DNA of 64,000 bases from JBBSNV01 sp964458605 (GTDB lineage Bacteria; Pseudomonadota; Alphaproteobacteria; Reyranellales; JAQSWP01): contig CAYWLS010000015.1 in the NCBI GenBank assembly GCA_964458605.1, positions 41,673-105,672 of the forward strand, given 5' to 3'. The notes under the pieces were generated by a model, which had not been told where the DNA came from, did not search any database, and worked only from the letters and a program-made list of their open reading frames with translations. Below are positions 53,877 through 64,000 of the stretch, piece after piece; position 1 is the first letter of the stretch; each line of letters starts with the position of its first letter. Made by a program: the position numbers and the translations under genes.

Positions 53877-54574
53877 GCTTGCTGGCGGTCGACGGCCTGG
53901 TGGCCGGCTACAGCGAGGTCGACATCATCACCGGCATCGCGCTGACTGTGGCGCCGCGGGAGATCGTCACCATCGCCGGCACCAACGGCGCCGGCAAATC
54001 GACCCTGGCCAAGGCCATCATGGGGCTGGTGCCGCGCTGCCGCGGCCGCGTCGAGTTCGGCGGCCGCAATCTGATCGGCCAGCGGCCGGAAGACCGTATC
54101 CGCGCCGGCATCGCCTATGTGCCGCAGGTCGAGAACGTCTTTCCCTCGCTCACCGTGCTGGAGAACTTGCTGGTGGTCGAGGGCATCAAGGACCGCCGCG
54201 CCCGTGCGGCGGAGATGTTCGACTTGTTCCCCGCCCTGGCCGAGCGCCGCCGGGTGCGCGCCGAGGTGCTGTCGGGCGGCGAGCGCCAGCAGCTTGCCTT
54301 CGCCCGGGCGCTGATGAGCCGGCCGCGCATGATGCTGCTGGACGAGCCCACCGCGGCGCTGTCGCCCAGCCTGGCCGGGCAGGTATTCGGCCACATCAAG
54401 CGGCTGCCGGCGCTGGGCGTGGCGGCGCTGATCATCGAGCAGCGTGCCCGGCAGAGCCTGGAGATCAGCGACCGCGGCTACGTGCTGGACGCCGGCAAGG
54501 CGGTGATGGATGGGCCGGCCGACCGGCTGCTGGCCGATCCGCAGATGACGGATCTTTATCTGGGCGCTGCCTGA
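53873..54574 (+). CDS. livF: Liv-type ABC transporter ATP-binding protein LivF (system 2)
   Basis: The 233-aa ATPase has Walker A GTNGAGKSTLA, signature LSGGERQQLAFARAL and Walker B MMLLDEPTAAL. It completes the second K-H-M-G-F set. The next gene, NicX-like, follows after 47 bp on the same strand, so transport and catabolism are probably on one transcript. Confidence 0.93.
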   Translation: MSLLAVDGLVAGYSEVDIITGIALTVAPREIVTIAGTNGAGKSTLAKAIMGLVPRCRGRVEFGGRNLIGQRPEDRIRAGIAYVPQVENVFPSLTVLENLLVVEGIKDRRARAAEMFDLFPALAERRRVRAEVLSGGERQQLAFARALMSRPRMMLLDEPTAALSPSLAGQVFGHIKRLPALGVAALIIEQRARQSLEISDRGYVLDAGKAVMDGPADRLLADPQMTDLYLGAA

Positions 54575-54621
54575 AGCGGCGCGATCGGGGCGTCGCAACA
54601 GGCGGCGCGGGAGGTATTGCC

Positions 54622-55662
54622 ATGGTGCGATTGTCGAACAATGCCGGGCTGCAGCGCGGCGCCGCCGCTCTCGTGGCCGATCACATGGGCGTGGCCGCCG
54701 GCGAAAGCGTGCTGATCACTGCCGACACCGCCTCCGACATGGCGGCGGTCGAGGCGGTGCTGACCGCCGCCCATCGCCAGGGCGCCCGGCCGATAGTGGC
54801 GCTGATCCCGCAACTGCCGTTCCAGGGCAAGCTGGCCGATCCCTATCTGCCCGGTTCGCTGTCGGGCGCGTTGCAGGATTGCGACGTGTGGATCGACATG
54901 ACGCATCCCTTCATCGCCGGCTCCGACGCCCACGACAAGGCGATGAAGGGCAACCGGTTGCGCGGCCTGGGCGCCGGCGGGCTCGATTCGTCCGGCCTGG
55001 CGCGGCTCTACGGCGCGGCCGATCTCGACGGCCTGTTCGCGGTGCAGTCGGCGCTCGACCGGCTGATCGTCGACTCGGCCGGCAAGACCTGCCGCCTGAC
55101 CGACGATCTGGGGACCGATGTCAGCTTCGTGCTGGCGCCGGGCGGCCAGCCCAAGAAGCGCCGCGCCCAGGGGCCGGGCATGAACACCATTCCCGGTTCG
55201 GTGGTGATGCTGCCCGAGCTGAAAAGCGTGCGCGGCACCATCCGCCTGGTCGCCGCCATGCACGAATACTATACGGCGCTGCAGCGGCCGCTGACCCTGG
55301 AGGTGGACGGCCAGATCCAGCGCATCGTCGAAAGCGGGCCGGATGCCCGGTTGCTCGACCGCGCCCTGCGCCGCGCCGGGCGCGGCGGTTACGGCTACGT
55401 CATCCATTTTTCGATCGGCTTGCATCCGGCCGCCCGCTTCACCGGCAAATGCTTCGTCGAGGACATCCGCACGATCGGCGCCAACGCCATCGGTCTGGGC
55501 ATGCCGTGGTGGGAGCCGGGCGGCGGCGAGAACCATCCCGACGGCGTGGTGCTGCGCCAGTCCCTGGCGATCGACGGCCAGGACGTGCTGCGCGACGGGC
55601 TGATCGTGTGGCCCGACGAGCTGGCGTCGCAGGCCGCGGCCTTGTTGCCGCGATTCGACTGA
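54622..55662 (+). CDS. M29 aminopeptidase-fold protein, NicX-like (2,5-dihydroxypyridine dioxygenase candidate)
   Basis: The 346-aa product belongs to the family shared by M29 (thermophilic) aminopeptidases and NicX, an Fe(II) extradiol dioxygenase that opens 2,5-dihydroxypyridine to N-formylmaleamate. Candidate metal ligands are His268 (FSIGLHPAARF) and His305/Asp307 (GGENHPDGVV), matching the His plus H-x-D arrangement I recall for NicX. The following alpha/beta hydrolase would fit the next step. A plain peptidase role cannot be excluded. The start ATG 54622 follows GGGAGG. Confidence 0.7.
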   Translation: MVRLSNNAGLQRGAAALVADHMGVAAGESVLITADTASDMAAVEAVLTAAHRQGARPIVALIPQLPFQGKLADPYLPGSLSGALQDCDVWIDMTHPFIAGSDAHDKAMKGNRLRGLGAGGLDSSGLARLYGAADLDGLFAVQSALDRLIVDSAGKTCRLTDDLGTDVSFVLAPGGQPKKRRAQGPGMNTIPGSVVMLPELKSVRGTIRLVAAMHEYYTALQRPLTLEVDGQIQRIVESGPDARLLDRALRRAGRGGYGYVIHFSIGLHPAARFTGKCFVEDIRTIGANAIGLGMPWWEPGGGENHPDGVVLRQSLAIDGQDVLRDGLIVWPDELASQAAALLPRFD

Positions 55663-55693
55663 GCCCTTCCATCATCAAGAGGCGTCTGCAGCC

Positions 55694-56539
55694 ATGATCT
55701 CCTATCCCATCGCCATCGGTTCGACCCTCACCCGCCTGTTCGCCGCCGGCACAGACGGCCCGCCAGTGGTGCTGGTGCATGGCCTGACCTCGCGCGCCGA
55801 CCGCTGGCGCCACAACATGGATGCGCTGGCGGCGGCCGGCTATCGCGTCTACGCCCCCGACTTGCCGGGCCATGGCTTCGCCGCCAAGTCGGCCGATTTC
55901 AACCATTCGACGCCGGGCTATGCCGATTTTATCGTCGGCCTGCTCGACCATATCGGCGCCGAGCGCGCCACCCTGGTCGGCACCTCGCTGGGCGGCCATG
56001 TGGTGGGCGCGGTGGCGGCCAGGCAGCCGCAGCGCATCGACAAGCTGGTGATGATCGGCAGCCTGGGCCTGCAGCCGGTCACGGCCGACAAGGTGCAGCG
56101 CAGCGCCGCCGGCCTGGCCGATATGCGCCCCGAGGCGATGCGGGCGCGGCTGCTGACCGTGTTCAGCGATCCGCGCCACGTCACCGACGATCTGGTGCAC
56201 GAGGACGTGGCGGTCAACACCTCGCCCGGCGCGGCGGAGAGCTTCGCGCGCTTCCTGGATTATTTCCGCACCGGCTTCAACGACGATCTGGTGCTGGACC
56301 GGCTGGCCGCGCTGCAGGACCGCTTCCCGCTGCTGCTGCTATGGGGCGAGGAGGACAAGTCGGTGCCGGTCGAGATCGGCCGCGCCGCGCACCAAGCCCT
56401 GCCGCGATCCCGCCTGGTGGTGTTCAAGAACGCCAGCCACACGCCCTATTGGGAGCATCCTGGGCTGTTCAATCGCACCCTGCTGGAATTCCTGCGCGGC
56501 GACACCGCGGCGCGGGCCGAGGAGCGCTCGGCGGCCTAG
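55694..56539 (+). CDS. Alpha/beta hydrolase, NicD-like
   Basis: The 281-aa enzyme has the oxyanion-hole text VLVHGLTSRADRW, the nucleophile elbow GTSLGG (Ser98), an acid in LLLWGEEDKSVP and the catalytic His in FKNASHTPYWEHP, the full triad of the MhpC/NicD group. In nicotinate breakdown NicD removes formate from N-formylmaleamate, the NicX product, so its place right after the NicX-like gene is suggestive. Many other C-C or ester hydrolases look alike. It lies 31 bp downstream of the NicX-like gene. Confidence 0.85.
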   Translation: MISYPIAIGSTLTRLFAAGTDGPPVVLVHGLTSRADRWRHNMDALAAAGYRVYAPDLPGHGFAAKSADFNHSTPGYADFIVGLLDHIGAERATLVGTSLGGHVVGAVAARQPQRIDKLVMIGSLGLQPVTADKVQRSAAGLADMRPEAMRARLLTVFSDPRHVTDDLVHEDVAVNTSPGAAESFARFLDYFRTGFNDDLVLDRLAALQDRFPLLLLWGEEDKSVPVEIGRAAHQALPRSRLVVFKNASHTPYWEHPGLFNRTLLEFLRGDTAARAEERSAA

Positions 56540-56557
56540 ATCGGCGGGCGGCCATTG

Positions 56558-56606
56558 CCCGACCGCTATCGCCCGACCGCTATCACCCGACCGGGCGGTC
56601 GGGTTT
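56558..56606 (+). terminator. 14-bp tandem repeats merging into a terminator-like hairpin
   Basis: CCCGACCGCTATC begins at 56558 and 56572, and a third copy CCCGACCG begins at 56586. The last copy pairs with GGTCGGG (56597-56603), followed by TTT. Each of the three left arms could pair with the single right arm. It follows the hydrolase gene and probably weakens or ends transcription before the amidohydrolase gene. Confidence 0.6.
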
Positions 56607-56664
56607 GCATTCCGCGGCCGATGCGGCGATCCTCACGTCAGCCAAGACGTCCGAGGAACGCCCC

Positions 56665-58401
56665 ATGCCCAATGGCGCCAATGACCGCCCCGATCTGCTG
56701 ATCCGCCACGCCACCGTCGCCGACGGCACCGGCGCTCCGCTCTACGAGGCCGATGTGGCGGTGCGCGGCGGCCGCATCGCCGCCATCGGCAAGCTGACGC
56801 AGTCGGGCCGGGAGGAGATCGACGCGCGCGGTCTGCTGCTGACGCCCGGCTTCGTCGACATCCACACCCATTACGACGGCCAGGCGATCTGGGATTCGCG
56901 GCTGGCGCCGTCGAGCTGGCACGGCGTCACCACCGTGGTGATGGGCAATTGCGGCGTCGGCTTCGCCCCGGCGCGCCGCGCCGATCGCGAGCGGCTGATC
57001 GCGCTGATGGAAGGCGTCGAGGACATTCCCGGCATCGCCCTGCATGAGGGCCTGGACTGGCAATGGGAATCCTTCGCCGACTATCTCGACACGCTGGAGC
57101 GGCGGCCACGCGACATGGATGTCTGCGCCCAGTTGCCGCACGCGCCCTTGCGGCTCTATGTAATGGGCGAGCGCGCGGCGCGGCTGGAGCCGGCCACCGA
57201 GCAGGACATCGCCGCCATGCGCCGCCTCACGGCGGCAGCGATGCGCGCCGGCGCCATCGGCTTCTCGACCTCGCGCACCTTGAACCATCGCTCCAGCTCG
57301 GGCGACAGCACCTTCTCCCTGCGCGCCAGCGAGGCGGAGCTGCGCGGCATCGCCCAGGGCCTGCGCGAGGCGGGCAGCGGCGTGATCGAGTTCATCTCCG
57401 ACTGGGACACGCCCAGCCTCGATGTCGAGTTCGCCATGGTCGATCGCGTGGTGCGCCAGGCCGGCCGGCCGTTCTCCTTCTCGCTGGCCGAGCGCCACGC
57501 CACGCCGCAGGTCTGGCGCGAGCTGCTGGCGCGCACCGCGGCGGCGGTGGAAGCGGGCCTGCCGATCAAGGGCCAGGTGGCGCCGCGCGCGGTCGGCGTG
57601 CTGATGGGCCTGCAATGCAGCCGCAACCCGTTCTCCGACCATCCGGCCTACAAGGAAATCGCCGCCAAGCCGCTCAGCGAGCGGCTGGCCATCATGCGCG
57701 ATCCGGCGTTCCGCGCCCGGCTGCTGGGCCAGCGCAAGGTCGATAGCGGCGATCCGATCGCCCGCCGGCTGGAGCATTTCGACATGATCTTCCCGCTCGG
57801 CAACCCGCCCAACTACGCGCCGCGCGCCGAGGATTCGATCGCCGCCGAAGCGGCGCAGCTGGGTCGCGCGCCGCAGGACGTGGCCTACGACCGCCTCATC
57901 GCCCATGACGGGCGCGACTTCCTGTTCACGCCGATCGCCAACTATCGCGCCCACAATCTCGATGTCTGCCGGGAGATGCTGCAGAGCCCGCACACCTTGG
58001 TCGGGCTGGGCGACGGCGGCGCCCATGTCGGCTTCATCTGCGACGGCGGCTATCCGACCTTCCTGCTGAGCTACTGGGGCCGCGACGCCGGCGCCGCCAA
58101 GCTCGACCTGGCCGGGCTGGTCAAGCGCCAGACGCACGACACGGCCCGCGCCGTCGGCCTCGCAGATCGCGGCACCATCGCGCCCGGCATGAAGGCCGAT
58201 CTCAACCTGATCGATTTCGACCGGCTCGACGCCGGCCTGCCCTATATGGCGTCCGACCTGCCGGCCGGCGGCAACCGCCTGCTGCAGCGCGCCACCGGCT
58301 ACGTGGCGACAATCGTGTCCGGCGCCGTCACCTATCGCGACGGCGAGCCGACCGCGGCGCTGCCGGGACGGCTGGTGAGGGCGGGAAAGACGAAAGCGTG
58401 A
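56665..58401 (+). CDS. Amidohydrolase, N-acyl-D-amino-acid deacylase type
   Basis: The 578-aa enzyme has the metal-dependent amidohydrolase start [18 protein letters not shown] (His67 and His69), [11 protein letters not shown], the His-rich [13 protein letters not shown] region, [12 protein letters not shown] with a catalytic Asp/His context and the C-terminal [17 protein letters not shown]. This is the D-aminoacylase/N-acyl-D-amino-acid deacylase family, which cleaves amide bonds. In this operon it may act on an amide intermediate. It has a weak upstream site (GAGGAACG) before ATG 56665 and is convergent with the LysR gene, 6 bp away. Confidence 0.88.
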   Translation: MPNGANDRPDLLIRHATVADGTGAPLYEADVAVRGGRIAAIGKLTQSGREEIDARGLLLTPGFVDIHTHYDGQAIWDSRLAPSSWHGVTTVVMGNCGVGFAPARRADRERLIALMEGVEDIPGIALHEGLDWQWESFADYLDTLERRPRDMDVCAQLPHAPLRLYVMGERAARLEPATEQDIAAMRRLTAAAMRAGAIGFSTSRTLNHRSSSGDSTFSLRASEAELRGIAQGLREAGSGVIEFISDWDTPSLDVEFAMVDRVVRQAGRPFSFSLAERHATPQVWRELLARTAAAVEAGLPIKGQVAPRAVGVLMGLQCSRNPFSDHPAYKEIAAKPLSERLAIMRDPAFRARLLGQRKVDSGDPIARRLEHFDMIFPLGNPPNYAPRAEDSIAAEAAQLGRAPQDVAYDRLIAHDGRDFLFTPIANYRAHNLDVCREMLQSPHTLVGLGDGGAHVGFICDGGYPTFLLSYWGRDAGAAKLDLAGLVKRQTHDTARAVGLADRGTIAPGMKADLNLIDFDRLDAGLPYMASDLPAGGNRLLQRATGYVATIVSGAVTYRDGEPTAALPGRLVRAGKTKA

Positions 58402-58407
58402 GCGGAG

Positions 58408-59250
58408 TCAGGCCTCGGCCGCATCGCGGATCGATGCCAGCGCCGGTGCCAGCAGCGCGGCATCGTGATCGGCGGCGTAGACCATATAGGCCGGCAGGGC
58501 GAATTCCGGCGCCCACTTCACGCGCCGCAGCCTTCCTTCGTCGAAATAGGACTGGACCAGCCGCAGCGGGAAATAGCCCGCGCCGCCATGCTGCAGGATA
58601 TGCGTCAGGCCGAGCCAGCCGATATTGACGGTCAGGGCAGGGCCGACGAAGCCGGAGAAGGTGGCGCTGTGCCTGGCGTAGAATTCCGGCCCCCAATCGA
58701 CCTGCACGTAGCCGGCGCCGAGATCGGCCTGGCGCAGCTCCTCGGTCGACGCCAGCACCAGCTTCTCCTCGAACAGCGCCTCGACCTTGAGGCCCGGCCG
58801 GCTTTGCGGCGTGTACATCACGGCGATGTCGAGCCGGCCTTCCATCAGCGCCTGCATCAATTCCACATCCAGGCCGATCTCGGCGCGGATGGCGATATCG
58901 GGCATGGTCTGCTGCATCAGCGGCAGCCAGCGCAGCAGCAGGCCCTCCCACAGGCCGAAGCGGCCGCCGACGGTCAGCGCGCCGCGAAAGCCGCGCGGCA
59001 CGCCGACGTCGTGGCGCGCCTGCTCGACCGTGCGGACGATCGTGCCGGCGTGCTTCTGGAACTGCTTGCCGGCCGCGGTCAAGGTGGCGCCCGCCTTGTT
59101 GCGCACGAACAGGGTGCAGCCCAAGTGCTGCTCCAGCGTATGGATGCGCGCGCTGATGGTCGATTGCGTGACGTGAAGCCGTTCCGCCGCGCCGATGAAA
59201 TTGCCGGCGCTGACCACGGCCAGAAAGGTGCGGGCCAGTTCGCTGTCCAT
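58408..59250 (-). CDS. LysR-type transcriptional regulator
   Basis: The 280-aa regulator has the N-terminal helix-turn-helix (TFLAVVSAGNFIGAAERLHV, TQSTISARIHTLEQHLGCTL) and a periplasmic-binding-protein-like effector domain. ATG 59250 gives the standard MDSELARTF start; the upstream ATG at 59295 lies beyond a palindrome and is unlikely. It may regulate the amidohydrolase operon, although it points towards it, or the divergent cytochrome oxidase gene. Confidence 0.9.
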   Translation of the reverse strand: MDSELARTFLAVVSAGNFIGAAERLHVTQSTISARIHTLEQHLGCTLFVRNKAGATLTAAGKQFQKHAGTIVRTVEQARHDVGVPRGFRGALTVGGRFGLWEGLLLRWLPLMQQTMPDIAIRAEIGLDVELMQALMEGRLDIAVMYTPQSRPGLKVEALFEEKLVLASTEELRQADLGAGYVQVDWGPEFYARHSATFSGFVGPALTVNIGWLGLTHILQHGGAGYFPLRLVQSYFDEGRLRRVKWAPEFALPAYMVYAADHDAALLAPALASIRDAAEA

Positions 59251-61332
<2,082 letters not shown>

Positions 61333-61336
<4 letters not shown>

Positions 61337-62583
61337 CCGGCGCGGCCGGCCAGCGACCCATCCGCCGCGCGCGGCAACTGGCGGTGCTGGCCTATGCCTT
61401 CCGGCCGATGTTTCTGGCCGCCGGCAGCTGGGCGATCGTCGCGCTCGCCCTGTGGCTGGCGATGGTCTTCGGCTATCTGCGGCTGCCCACGCTTTTCGAT
61501 CCGCTCTCCTGGCATATCCACGAGATGCTGTTCGGCTTCGCGATGGCGGCGGTCGCCGGCTTCCTGCTGACCGCCATCCCGAACTGGACCGGCCGGCTGC
61601 CGGTACGCGGACTGCCGCTGGCCGGACTGGCCTTGCTGTGGCTGCTGGGCCGTCTCGCCTGCCTGGTCTCGGCCGTCCTGCCGTCCTGGCTTGCCGTGAT
61701 GGCCGACCTTGCCTTTCCCGCGACCCTGCTCGGCGTCGCCGCGCGGGAGATCGTTGCCGGAAGGAATTGGCGCAATCTGCCGATGACCGCGCCCCTGGCC
61801 ATCTTCGTCATCGCCGATCTGCTGATGCATCTGGAGGCGCTCGGCTGGCCGATCCCGGCCGCGTTCGACTGGCCGATCCCGGCCGGGCTGGGCTGGCGGC
61901 TGGGGCTGGCCGCGCCCGTCATCCTGATCGCGGCGGTCGGCGGCCGCATCATTCCCAGCTTTACGCGCAACTGGCTGCTGCGACGCAAAACCTCGCATCT
62001 GCCCGCGCCGCATCTGCCCGCGCCGCATGGCCCGCTCGACACGGCCGCGCTGGTCGCCCTGGCGATCGCCTTCGTGGCCTGGGCGCTCCTGCCCGGGCAT
62101 CGCATCGCCGGCGCGTTGCTGATCGGCGCCGCCCTGCTGAATGCCATCCGCCTCAGCCGCTGGGCCGGGCTGGCGAGCTGGCCCGAGAAGCTGCTGTTCA
62201 TCCTGCATGTCGGCTATGGCTGGGTGGCGGCGGGCACCTTGCTTCTCGGCCTCTCGATCTTCGATCTCGGCGTGCCGGTATCCGCCGCGGTCCACGCGCT
62301 GACGGCAGGGGCGATCGCCGTCATGGTTCTCGCGGTGATGCCGCGCGTGACCCTGGGGCATACCGGGCGCGACCTGGTGGCCGGCCGCGCCACCATCCTG
62401 GTCTTCGTTCTGGCCAATGCTGCGGCGCTGGCGCGCGTCTGCGCCTCATGGCACGCCGAATTGGCGACCTTGCTGCTGCCGGTCGCCGGCTCGTTGTGGA
62501 TCGCCGCCTTCGCCCTGTTCGAGCTTGTCTACGGGCCGATGCTGCTGACGCGCAAACCCGCCCGGTCCGGACCATCGCCCTGA
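61333..62583 (+). CDS. nnrS: NnrS family haem/copper membrane protein
   Basis: The 416-aa protein has about twelve hydrophobic helices and the NnrS hallmarks AYAFRPMFLAAGSWAIVALA, SWHIHEMLFGFAMAAVAGFL, GGRIIPSFTRNWL and MPRVTLGHTGRDL, with conserved His residues in several helices. NnrS proteins are linked to nitric-oxide resistance and denitrification. Start GTG 61333 is coupled to the preceding short ORF. Two small internal duplications, WPIP-A and HLPAP, lie in adjoining loops and are written as near-perfect DNA repeats. Confidence 0.9.
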
Positions 62584-62620
62584 CCGCGTCGCCCGCGCCG
62601 TGTCGACGCTCCGGCGCCCC

Positions 62621-63856
62621 TCAGATCTCCACGTCGCCGGCCAGCAGGCGCTGGGCGATGGTGCGGGCCAGGATCTCGTTGGTGCCGTCGGCGATGTTGA
62701 TGATGCGCGCATCCTGCCAGGCCTGCGCCAGCCCGACTTCGTTGGTCAGGCCCATGCCGCCATGCACCTGCATCGCCCGGTCGATCGCCTTGAGCGCCAC
62801 CTGCACCGAATAGGCCTTGGCCATCGACAGCTCCTTGACCGCGCGCTCGCCGCGGTCCAGCAGCATCGCCGCGTTCAGCCCCAGCAGGTGGGCGGCGTGC
62901 AGCTCGGTGGCGGATTGCGCCAGCGGGAAGCTGACGCCCTGGTAGTCGGCGATGGCGTGGCCGAAGGCCTGGCGCTGTTTGGCGTAGTCCAGCGCCTTCT
63001 CCAGCGCCCAGCGCCCCTGGCCGACCGCGCGCGCGGCGTTGTACACCCGGCCCAGCGACACGCCCAGCAGCGCCACCTTGAAGCCCTCGTCGACCGCGCC
63101 GACCACCTGCCACGGCTCGACCGCGAGGTCTTCCATCACGATGGCGCCTTCGTGGCCACCGACATGGCCGAACAGCTTGACCACGCTCTCGACCGTAAAC
63201 CCCTTGGCCGAAGTGGGGACCAGGAAGCCGGTGATGCCGCCCGCCTTGCGCGCGGCGCGCTCGGGATCGGTGATGGCGAACACGATGCACCAGTCGGCGG
63301 TCGGCGCGTTGGAGGTCCACAGCTTGCGGCCGCTGATCTTCCAGCCCGCATTGGTCTTCTCGGCGCGGGTCTTGATCATGGTGGCGTCCGAGCCGGCACC
63401 CGGCTCCGACAGGCCGAAGCACATCGACTTCGTGCCGGTGACCAGCCCCTGCAGGATCTCGCCGCGCGCCCGCGCGCTGACCTGGGTCAGCACCGGGCTC
63501 GGCCCGAACGCCCAGTGCGCGATCACCCACGGCGCCAGCACCGAATGCCCGCCGCACAGATGATAGATCGCCTCCCAGGCGGCGTAGTAGGCGAGGTGGC
63601 CCAGCCCGCCGCCGCCGATCGATTGCGGCGCGCACATGGCATAGAAGCCGGCCTGGGCCGAGCGCATGCGCACCTCGCGGATCAGCTCGACCACCTCGGG
63701 TACATAGGCGCCGTCTTCGCCGTACAGCTTGCGGCCGTCGGTCAGCAGCGCGTGGTGCTTCTCCTGAAGCGGCAGCACCTCGCGCCGCACGAAACCCAGC
63801 ACGCCCTCGCGCGCCAGGCGCACGTCTTCAGGCAGGTCGAAGGCGATGGCAGTCAT
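62621..63856 (-). CDS. Acyl-CoA dehydrogenase
   Basis: The 411-aa flavoenzyme shows CFGLSEPGAGSDATMIKTRA (FAD/substrate region), KISGRKLWTSNAPTADWCIV and the C-terminal VHGGMGLTNEVGLAQAWQDA and NIADGTNEILARTIAQRLL. It oxidises an acyl-CoA to the enoyl-CoA. ATG 63856 is preceded by GGGAGGGAA. It is convergent with nnrS, 37 bp apart, and is not obviously joined to the other acyl-CoA genes of the window. Confidence 0.92.
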   Translation of the reverse strand: MTAIAFDLPEDVRLAREGVLGFVRREVLPLQEKHHALLTDGRKLYGEDGAYVPEVVELIREVRMRSAQAGFYAMCAPQSIGGGGLGHLAYYAAWEAIYHLCGGHSVLAPWVIAHWAFGPSPVLTQVSARARGEILQGLVTGTKSMCFGLSEPGAGSDATMIKTRAEKTNAGWKISGRKLWTSNAPTADWCIVFAITDPERAARKAGGITGFLVPTSAKGFTVESVVKLFGHVGGHEGAIVMEDLAVEPWQVVGAVDEGFKVALLGVSLGRVYNAARAVGQGRWALEKALDYAKQRQAFGHAIADYQGVSFPLAQSATELHAAHLLGLNAAMLLDRGERAVKELSMAKAYSVQVALKAIDRAMQVHGGMGLTNEVGLAQAWQDARIINIADGTNEILARTIAQRLLAGDVEI

Positions 63857-64000
63857 GTGGTTCCCTCCCGGACGTCGGCCGGAGCTTACGCTAGGTCGGG
63901 GCATCGAAAGGGCGGAGAAATTTAGGGCCACTGAGCCTGGCGGGCCGTGCGGGATAGCGATGAGAACTACGTCTACGCTATTGTACTATCCTGATAGACG

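Noticed and set aside
63986..63997. Inverted repeat CTATC-CT-GATAG near the right edge
   Set aside because: It is short and at the edge of the window, with no gene beyond it to judge a regulatory role.

Overview
The window is 64 kb of GC-rich, densely coded chromosomal DNA. Strong C/G third-position bias, several branched-chain-type (Liv) ABC transporters, an alphaproteobacterial style of small palindromic repeats and a holdfast-anchor-like (Hfa/CsgG) locus all point to an alphaproteobacterium, possibly of a Rhodospirillales-like group. The lineage is an inference from gene content; no rRNA or tRNA gene was seen. No insertion sequence, phage, CRISPR array or integron was found.

Layout. (1) 1-13.3 kb: cell-surface polysaccharide region. 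A type I secretion ABC transporter runs off the left edge. Divergent from it is an export operon: exported protein, outer-membrane barrel, Wza-like exporter, Wzc-like tyrosine kinase and a small membrane protein, facing an O-antigen ligase/polymerase. Palindromic repeats, a nucleotidyltransferase, gmhA, hldE and a tiny Tat-signal peptide gene follow. (2) 13.4-22.8 kb: XRE/S24-like regulator, Sel1-repeat protein, cytochrome b561 and cytochrome c' family proteins, a MoxR/VWA pair, SDR, DUF72 protein and acyl-CoA ligase. (3) 23.4-36.6 kb: the most unusual part. An HfaA-like exported protein and a CsgG/HfaB-like lipoprotein with an added OmpA-like domain are followed by two tandem copies of a module. 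Each module is a giant (about 1,520-aa) Asn/Ser/Ala-rich repeat protein, a GC-rich hairpin and a 210-aa peptidoglycan-binding partner. The last 754 bp of the two giant genes are identical, which suggests gene conversion. I infer a curli/holdfast-anchor-type surface fibre system.

(4) 36.6-47.7 kb: a catabolic island. An IclR regulator, a complete Liv transporter (KHMGF), an HCCA-isomerase/DsbA-like protein and a PhyH-type dioxygenase lie on the minus strand, divergent from a MaoC-like dehydratase and an acyl-CoA ligase. A perfect palindrome sits in the shared promoter region. (5) 48.0-59.3 kb: a second catabolic island on the plus strand with a MarR regulator, Rieske oxygenase, second complete Liv transporter, M29/NicX-like protein, NicD-like hydrolase and D-aminoacylase-type amidohydrolase, closed by a convergent LysR regulator. 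The NicX/NicD-like pair next to a MarR gene recalls the late steps of nicotinate/2,5-dihydroxypyridine breakdown, but the substrate is not proven. (6) 59.6-64 kb: a stand-alone cytochrome c oxidase subunit I, a 31-codon overlapping ORF, NnrS and an acyl-CoA dehydrogenase.

Functionally, regions 1 and 3 together could make, export and anchor an adhesive surface polymer, while regions 4 and 5 import and degrade organic or aromatic acids. Start codons were chosen from ribosome-binding sites, signal peptides and overlaps; alternatives are stated where the choice is open.
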